Shown here in pieces: positions 58,632 through 64,000 of a DNA stretch of 64,000 nucleotides (the first letter of the stretch is position 1; each line of letters starts with the position of its first letter). Both the position numbers and the translations under genes were made by a program. The stretch lies in NCBI GenBank assembly GCA_024345305.1, contig BRON01000006.1:310001-374000 (forward strand). The letters run 5' to 3'. The stretch comes from Mrakia gelida. Its lineage: Eukaryota > Basidiomycota > Tremellomycetes > Cystofilobasidiales > Mrakiaceae. Below the pieces are notes generated by a model, which searched no databases, was not told the DNA's origin, and saw nothing but the letters and a program-made list of their open reading frames with translations.

Positions 58632-61600
58632 ATGAAGTTCGGCTTGAGCTATCAGCCCCCGGGAGCCACTCCTCTGCCATGGAAGCAGATTCTCGTTCTG
58701 TGCGGGGTGCGACTGGCGGAACCCATGTGCGTCCTCCCCAAAAAGTGCGAGGAATCGGCGAGGTCGGACGAGCGTCGAAGACGACGATGGTTCGGGGGAT
58801 TATTCCCCTCGCTCTTCTTGTAGCTACCAAGCCGGAGCTCACATCGCTACTCGTCGATGCAGCCCGACTCGTGGGGTGGAACTTCAGGGTTCCAGGGGAG
58901 GGACATTACGAGAAGGAGGAAAGGAGGAAGGTGCTGGAATAGACGAACGAAGCGAGTCATCGCGAGCTTCATTCGAGGATCTTGTCGTTCGCTTGAGAGA
59001 GGGGGAATAGAGAGAGATCCCAGGATCCAACTCCTTTTCTATCTCGTCGGATGGAGGGGCAGCGAGAACGGGCGCTGGAACGAAAGCTGACCTTCGTCGC
59101 ATCTCGTCGCCTTCTCTTCTTCCAGAAACTTCAGCCTCATCTTTCCTTTCATCAACGAGATGATCGTCGAGCAGACAGGAGTCAAGGTCGAGGATGGTGA
59201 GTCGAAACTATCTCTTCGACTACGGCGTTGAGGAGAGTTGGGGAGGGAACGAGGCGACAGTGAAGTTCGCGAAGCTGACGCTCGCATCCTTCTTCAGTCG
59301 GTTTCTACAGCGGCTTAGTGTGAGTCCTAGCATTGAAAGTTTCTTATCTTGATACTGACTTGTTTTGGCCATATTCTCAGAGAGGGAATCTTCGCCTTCG
59401 TGCAGTTCTGCGCCGTCTACAGTTCGTTACCGTCGACTTCCGTCTTTCCTCGTCGCGCGCGCTGACCTCGTCTCTCGTTTCCTCTGAGCAGCCTGGGGAT
59501 CTCTCTCGGAGTAAGGGTTCTCTCTTGTTCACCGAACGTGCTTCCACAGCTGACCTCTTACCTCCCCTCACAGCCGCTGGGGTCGCCGTCCGATCATACT
59601 CGTTCGTTTTCATTATCTCGCCTGCCAGTTTGCTTTCGCGCCCCAAATACGCTCTGACGCATATTTCCCCCTCGGTCACTTGGTTCTCAGATGGGACTTC
59701 TCGGCGTAGCTGTCTCTGGAACTTCCTTCGGCCTCAGCAAGAGCTTTTGGATGATGTGCCTGACGCGTTCGATGAAGTGAGTCGCGTCGCTCGTCTCTTC
59801 CTTATTTCTGTCACGTCTCACTAACCCTCTTCCTTCTCTTCGCCAGTGGTCTACTGTGCGGAAACGTGGTGGCCGTCAAAGCTAGCTTGGGAGAGATCAC
59901 GGACGAGACGAATCAGGGCGTCGGTGAGTCGCATCGTCAATTTCGTTTGATCTTCCTTCGCTTTCCACAGCTTAGCTCTCTCCTCCTCTCCTGTGCCAGC
60001 CTTTCCCGTATACGGACTCACATGGGTCATCGGAACGGTCCTTGGATCGACCATCGGTGGATACCTCTCCCATCCTGCTGAACGAATTCCTTCGCTCTTC
60101 GGCGAGTCAGCCTTCCTCAAGGAGTACCCCTTCTTCCTGCCCTGTGGCCTTTCTGGGTGCATCTCGGTCTGCGGGGTACGTATGTTGTTCGTGGATATTA
60201 CTCATCCTCGAACGAATCTGACGCTGACGCGATTTTTCTTGGACGGGTCGACAGTTCGTCTTCGCTTTCATCTTCCTCGAAGAGACACTCGAAAAACCTT
60301 CCATCACGCCGCCCCCCTCCTACTCCTCATCGATGGAAGACTACGAGTCTCTCGAACTGCTTCCGTCACCAGCAACACCTCAGTCCTCGTCCTCAGCAGC
60401 TCCCTTCCTCCCACCCCATCGTCGGAGCTCGTCGAGCGTCTCGTTCGGCGGAGGGAGACGCGTCGAGGAGGAGTGGAGCTTCATTGGACTTCTGAAGCTC
60501 CCACTGGTCAAGAGAGTCGTCCTAAGCACCTTTCTGATGAGTATGATAGCTGGTAGTTTCGGGGCAGTGAATCTGCTAGGTGAGTCGTCTTTTTTTGACG
60601 CGTCGCACTTGACGTAACTCGAGAACTGATCGCTCTCTCCTCTTTCGCTCTTTCTCTCTTCCAGTGTTCTATAGTCCGATTGCCGAAGGAGGTCTTGGAA
60701 TGTCGGCGAGTACTTAGGCCTCGTCGGTAGTCTGTCGATATCGCTGACTCGGAACCCTTCGACGACTTGTTTTGCACAGGCGTCTCAAACTGGAACGTCC
60801 CTCGCTCTCAACGGAATATGGACCCTCTTGTCGCAGATCGCCTTCCTTCCTCCGGTACGTCCTGATAGCTTCTTGTCGAAGGCTCTTCGCTCAGGCGGCC
60901 CCTAGACCTGAATGATCTTCGCGTGATCTGACCTCGTCGCCTTGACCTTTTTCCTCGTCCTCGTCCTCGTCCTCAGCTTCAAGTCGCTTTTGGAATCGCT
61001 ACTCTCTACCATTACCTCAACGCCGGGTGGATCTTCATCTTCTTCCTTCTTCCCTTCCTCAATTATCTCGCCATCATCACCGGCTCGACAGACAGCAGCG
61101 AAGTCGGAGGCGGGCTCAGCTTCTGGGTTTGGCTCGCCGTCGCGATCACGCTCATGATGTCGACGGTCTTCAACATGGCTAGCTCCAGTGAGTCGTCAAT
61201 ACTTGAGTTCATCAGCTACGCAGGGTTGAGCACGCTGACCTCGTCCATCTCTTCGCGTCGTGTCCGACCAGTTTCGATGAGTGAGTCGACGCGTTTCTTC
61301 CCAACCCGCTCGTTTTCCTCGCTGATCGATTTCCCCGTCCTTCAGTCCTCATCAACACTGCTACTCCCTCAAAGTCCGCTCTCGGGAAGCTCAACGGGAT
61401 CACTCAGATGGCGGTTCGTCTCTCTCTTCCTCCTCCTCGACACGACGTCTTTCTCTTCGACGCGTCCTCATCTCTCCTTTCACTCACGCAACCTCGCTCT
61501 CTCTTTCGCTTCCAGGGATCTCTCGCGCGATCGGTCGGACCAGCATTTGTCTCTTCCCTCTTCGCTCTCTCCCAGTCTCGGTCGGTAGACGGGAAGAAGC

Positions 61601-61854
61601 CGATGGGAGGACATCTGTGGTGGATGGCGATGGTCGCTCTCGCCGTGATCAGTGGGATCGTCGGTTTCATGGTGAAGGAAGGGAACGGAGCGAAAAAGAA
61701 GCTGGAGGTGATCTTCGAAGAGGAAGAAGAGATGGTGGGTGGAGTCGACGAGGAGGAGGGTGGTGGGACGGCTCGCGCTGAGGGAGCGCTGGGAGCCGGA
61801 AGAGGAGGCGAGGGATGGGGGAGGGAGCGGAAAGAGGATGGTAGGAAGGAGTAG
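58632..61854 (+). CDS. MFS transporter (TetA/ZIF1-like, YCR023C-type) with PY motif in the central loop
   Basis: Exon 1 (from 58632) gives MKFGLSYQPPGATPLPWKQI with LVLCGVRLAEP. A long intron of about 400 nt follows, then INFSLIFPFINEMIVE. The MFS signature loop reads WGSLSDRIGRRPIIL, followed by GLLGVAVSGTSFGLS, CLTRSMNGLLCGNVVAVKAS, GEITDETNQG and LTWVIGTVLGSTIGGYLSHP. The central cytosolic loop carries PPPSYSSSMEDYESLELL, a PPxY with an acidic/Tyr stretch. The second half contains VVLSTFLMSMIAGSFGAVNL, FYSPIAEGGLGMSA and AVITLMMSTVFNM-like helices. The tail is acidic (EEEEEMVGGVDEEEGG). The family includes fungal drug/H+ antiporters and zinc-induced facilitators; substrate unknown. The PY motif suggests direct Rsp5-dependent downregulation (inferred). 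Confidence 0.82.
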
Positions 61855-62010
61855 TTCTCCCGTTTGTCGGAAGTAGATTTTGAGCTTGTTATGCGCTTTA
61901 CGACCTTTCACCCTCGATTCGCTACGGAGCAGAGAGTTTATAAAGACCCAGCCTCGTTTTCGCTCCCTCGTCGCGTCGTCGACGTCCTCGCCTCGACTCA
62001 AACCTCTTCC

Positions 62011-62415
62011 TCACTGGGTGACCTCCTGAACAGCGTCCGCTACGTAGCCTTCCTTCTCCCTCATCTTGTTCTGATATGAACAGAGGTCGAGAGTCCTCAG
62101 CTTCCCTCTCGAGCTTCGGTGAAAGGGGAACACAGAGGGAGCGGGACGGACCTTGTCCTCCTCGCTCAACCCAGGATGATTCGCGAGGAACCACTCCAAA
62201 GTCGCTCGAGCTGATCCAGGCTCGGACGACGCCCCGTAACTGTTGACCAAGTTCGATGCGAGCGAGGAATAGTCGGAAGAATCGGCGGTGTCGTTGAGGA
62301 ACTGCAAAGAGGAGGAGATGAGCTTTGTTACGCGAGTTGAGCGATGCAGGAGAGAGAGACGTACCGCTGAGCAAGTAGGAGATCCAGGGACGGCTTCAGT
62401 GTCTTGATCTGACAT
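62011..62415 (-). CDS. Small acidic spliced protein, function unknown
   Basis: Three exons in phase: MSDQDTEAVPGSPTCSA, then FLNDTADSSDYSSLASNLVN with YGASSEPGSARATLEWFLAN and HPGLSEEDK, then NKMREKEGYVADAVQEVTQ. The product is about 86 residues, acidic and helical. Introns use GTACGT and GTCCGT donors. The frame holds across both splices and the composition is not low-complexity, so it is probably real. No family recognised. Stop TGA at 62011, convergent with the MFS gene. Confidence 0.55.
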   Translation of the reverse strand: MSDQDTEAVPGSPTCSAVRLSLLHRSTRVTKLISSSLQFLNDTADSSDYSSLASNLVNSYGASSEPGSARATLEWFLANHPGLSEEDKVRPAPSVFPFHRSSRGKLRTLDLCSYQNKMREKEGYVADAVQEVTQ

Positions 62416-62949
62416 ATCTGGGGGCTGATTGACTGTGGGAGAAAGAGGTGGTGGTGGTTTGAGGGAAGGAAGCGAGACGATCGCGAAGGTCGGTTTCGGG
62501 AAATGGGAACAAAAGGACCCCTTTGAACTCAGCCTTCGGCCTTTAGGCGGAAGGATCAGGTGGCGAGAAGTTGCGATAACGATTGTCCATTCTAGAAGGC
62601 GGGATCTAAAGATGTTCGAAGGAGATGAGGGAGCGAGGGCGAGGAAGTTAGATGAAGACGCGTCGCGTCGAACCGGAAGAGACGCGACGAGGACTCGCTT
62701 ATCATCCTCATTTCCGAACCAAGCGCGACATCAACGCACTGGTATAGGTCAAATGTACCACATGGTGTCTCGAGTCTGCAAATGAGCTCTTTGGAGAGAT
62801 GAGAGCAGCAGAAAACGACGAATAGCAGCCAAAGTTCACGCGGTCAAGCGACGACTCGAGCGACGCCGCCTCTTCTCAATTTTCCGTTCTTCACAGCGAA
62901 AACAAGAACGAGAGCTACAACAGTCCATTATCGAGAATTTCATTGAGGT
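62416..62949. other. Divergent promoter region
   Basis: 534 bp between two small divergent genes. It contains GACGCGTCGCGTCG near 62656. Nothing else recognised. Confidence 0.4.
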
Positions 62950-63299
62950 ATGAGCATATCGCTGACGAGTCCAGGCGGCAAGGGGTGGAGCGACCAAGAG
63001 TTCGACGCGAAGTCGAGGCTCGCTCGCAAAAGCGTCCGCCTCTCAACCTCGTTCTTCTCCACTCTCCGCCGGCTGACTTCGCCTTCAAGAGCCCAGAACT
63101 GATACAGGATGTCTTTGAAGAGAGAGGTCAAACATCCGAGAGGTTGAGGGAAGATCGTCGTGAGTCTCAGCCTCGGAGGAAAGGGAGGGAGGAGAAGTCG
63201 AGCTCACCTTGTCTGAACGCTGCTTTCGCTTCGTTTCTGCTTCTCTCACTGTCCTTTCGATTTGCAGAGCACTCAGCGCATCTGAATGTCCTCTCGTAG
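62950..63299 (+). CDS. Very small spliced gene of 61 residues (tentative)
   Basis: Exons 62950-63033 (28 codons), 63090-63159 and 63268-63299 sum to 62 codons with a clean stop. The product starts MSISLTSPGGKGWSDQEFDA, continues SPELIQDVFEERGQTSERLR and ends in HSAHLNVLS. Intron 1 is only 56 nt with GTCCGC donor and GCTGAC branch; intron 2 has GTGAGT and TTTGCAG. Phase agreement over three exons and non-repetitive composition support it, but no family is recognised. Confidence 0.4.
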
Positions 63300-63352
63300 A
63301 AGCTGAAAATCGATAGCTGCTTCTGAAGACTGGGGAAAGCGACGGAGACTTT

Positions 63353-64000
63353 TCACGCATCAAAGGGAGCAGCCGTCGCGGCCGTGCTTCCTCTCAGCTG
63401 AGCCTTCTCGTCCAGATGTTCGTAAGAGATGGAAGAGTAGAGAGTCGACCTCCCTGCTTCTGATACGAGATGAAGCATAGCGAAAATCTGAAGAAGCGGA
63501 GAATAAAACAAAAATCCCCGTTGAGCTTTCTCCCTCGGCGACTTTCCCCTCTTGATTCCTTCAACCCTCACCTTCGAGCTCAAATCTGAGCTTGCACCCT
63601 TCCCTCCTTCTCCCCCTCGGTAGAGAACATCAAGCTCAACCCTCTCGTAGGAGCTTGCCGTCTCAGATGGACTTGTTCAGACGAAAATCGTGAGTCTTTC
63701 TTCTCTCTCTTGCTCTCGGGCCTCCTCCGATCTCCCCTTCCTCCTCCCTCCCTCTTGAGCTCAAGCTGTCCTAGCGGGCACATGCTGGAAGGAGGATCGT
63801 CCTCTTCTGGTAGTAGGAAAAGGGGAGTGAGAGTGGGCTGTTTAGCGTCGAACCTTGAACTCTGTAGTCCAAGAAAACTCTGTCTTGAAGGTCTCTGAAG
63901 GGAAGAGAGCTGTCGACGAAGGGAAGGCGAGAGGTCAACCAAAGAAGTCGAGAGCTCGCTGAACGAGTTCATCCTGAGCTTCCCTGTCGGCTACTACACA
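63353..64000 (-). CDS. Partial unrecognised gene at the right edge (C-terminal part)
   Basis: No single ORF shows it. Spliced pieces on the minus strand read VVADREAQDELVQRALDFF, then (after a 45-nt intron) ETFKTEFSWTTEFK. Further down come ASSYERVELDVLYRGGEGG and SDLSSKIFAMLHLVSEAGRS, continuing TLYSSISYEHLDEKAQLRGS to TGA at 63353. The last intron is 63488-63571. The exon between about 63662 and 63849 is unresolved. The N-terminus lies beyond the window. Composition is ordinary and hydrophobic/charged balanced, so coding is likely; I do not recognise the family. Confidence 0.5.

Overview
The window looks like nuclear chromosomal DNA of a GC-rich basidiomycete yeast, probably a red yeast of the Microbotryomycetes (Rhodotorula/Rhodosporidium/Sporobolomyces group). 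This is inferred from gene content and structure. Almost every gene is cut by many short introns (about 45-100 nt, a few of 300-400 nt). Donors are mostly GTGAGT, with a recurrent GTTCGT class, and most introns carry a CTGAC/GCTGAC branch site. The family set also fits: fungal TIM23, velvet, ERT1-type zinc cluster, UNC93-like and Ser/Thr-rich GPI proteins. No rRNA, tRNA, transposon or CRISPR was recognised. Most exon chains were rebuilt by eye from splice signals and frame continuity, so internal exon ends can be off even where the product is clear.

Left part (1-22 kb): a mitochondrial helical-repeat protein with a broken C-terminal third (36-1892, minus), an F-box protein (minus), an alpha-arrestin-like protein (plus), an ERT1/AcuK-type gluconeogenesis regulator (plus), a 1,411-residue disordered protein (minus), an unresolved small spliced gene near 15.1-15.8 kb, a secreted esterase-like-phytase protein (plus), and an intact paralogue of the first gene (19808-21506, minus). 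The two paralogues share exon layout down to a 168-nt first exon and a 23-nt third exon.

Middle (22-45 kb) is rich in secreted and surface proteins: a Ser/Thr-rich GPI protein, monoacylglycerol lipase, GH10 xylanase, a PX-domain protein, an UNC93-like transporter, a membrane-anchored M24 peptidase, a histidine acid phosphatase, and a mucin-like protein with an apparent 3-nt microexon. The phosphatase and the esterase-like-phytase protein suggest scavenging of organic phosphate. The xylanase fits growth on plant material.

Right part (45-64 kb): a large proline/serine-rich conserved fungal protein, a mitochondrial TPR protein, TIM23, a non-coding or weakly coding stretch with three diverged 150-bp repeats, an unresolved spliced gene, a 24-nt poly-C tract, a velvet-domain regulator, an MFS transporter, two very small spliced genes, and a gene running off the right edge. 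Three trafficking-related proteins (arrestin, PX protein, MFS transporter) carry PPxY motifs typical of Rsp5/Nedd4 ligase partners. The palindrome GACGCGTC recurs through the window, mostly inside introns next to the branch site.
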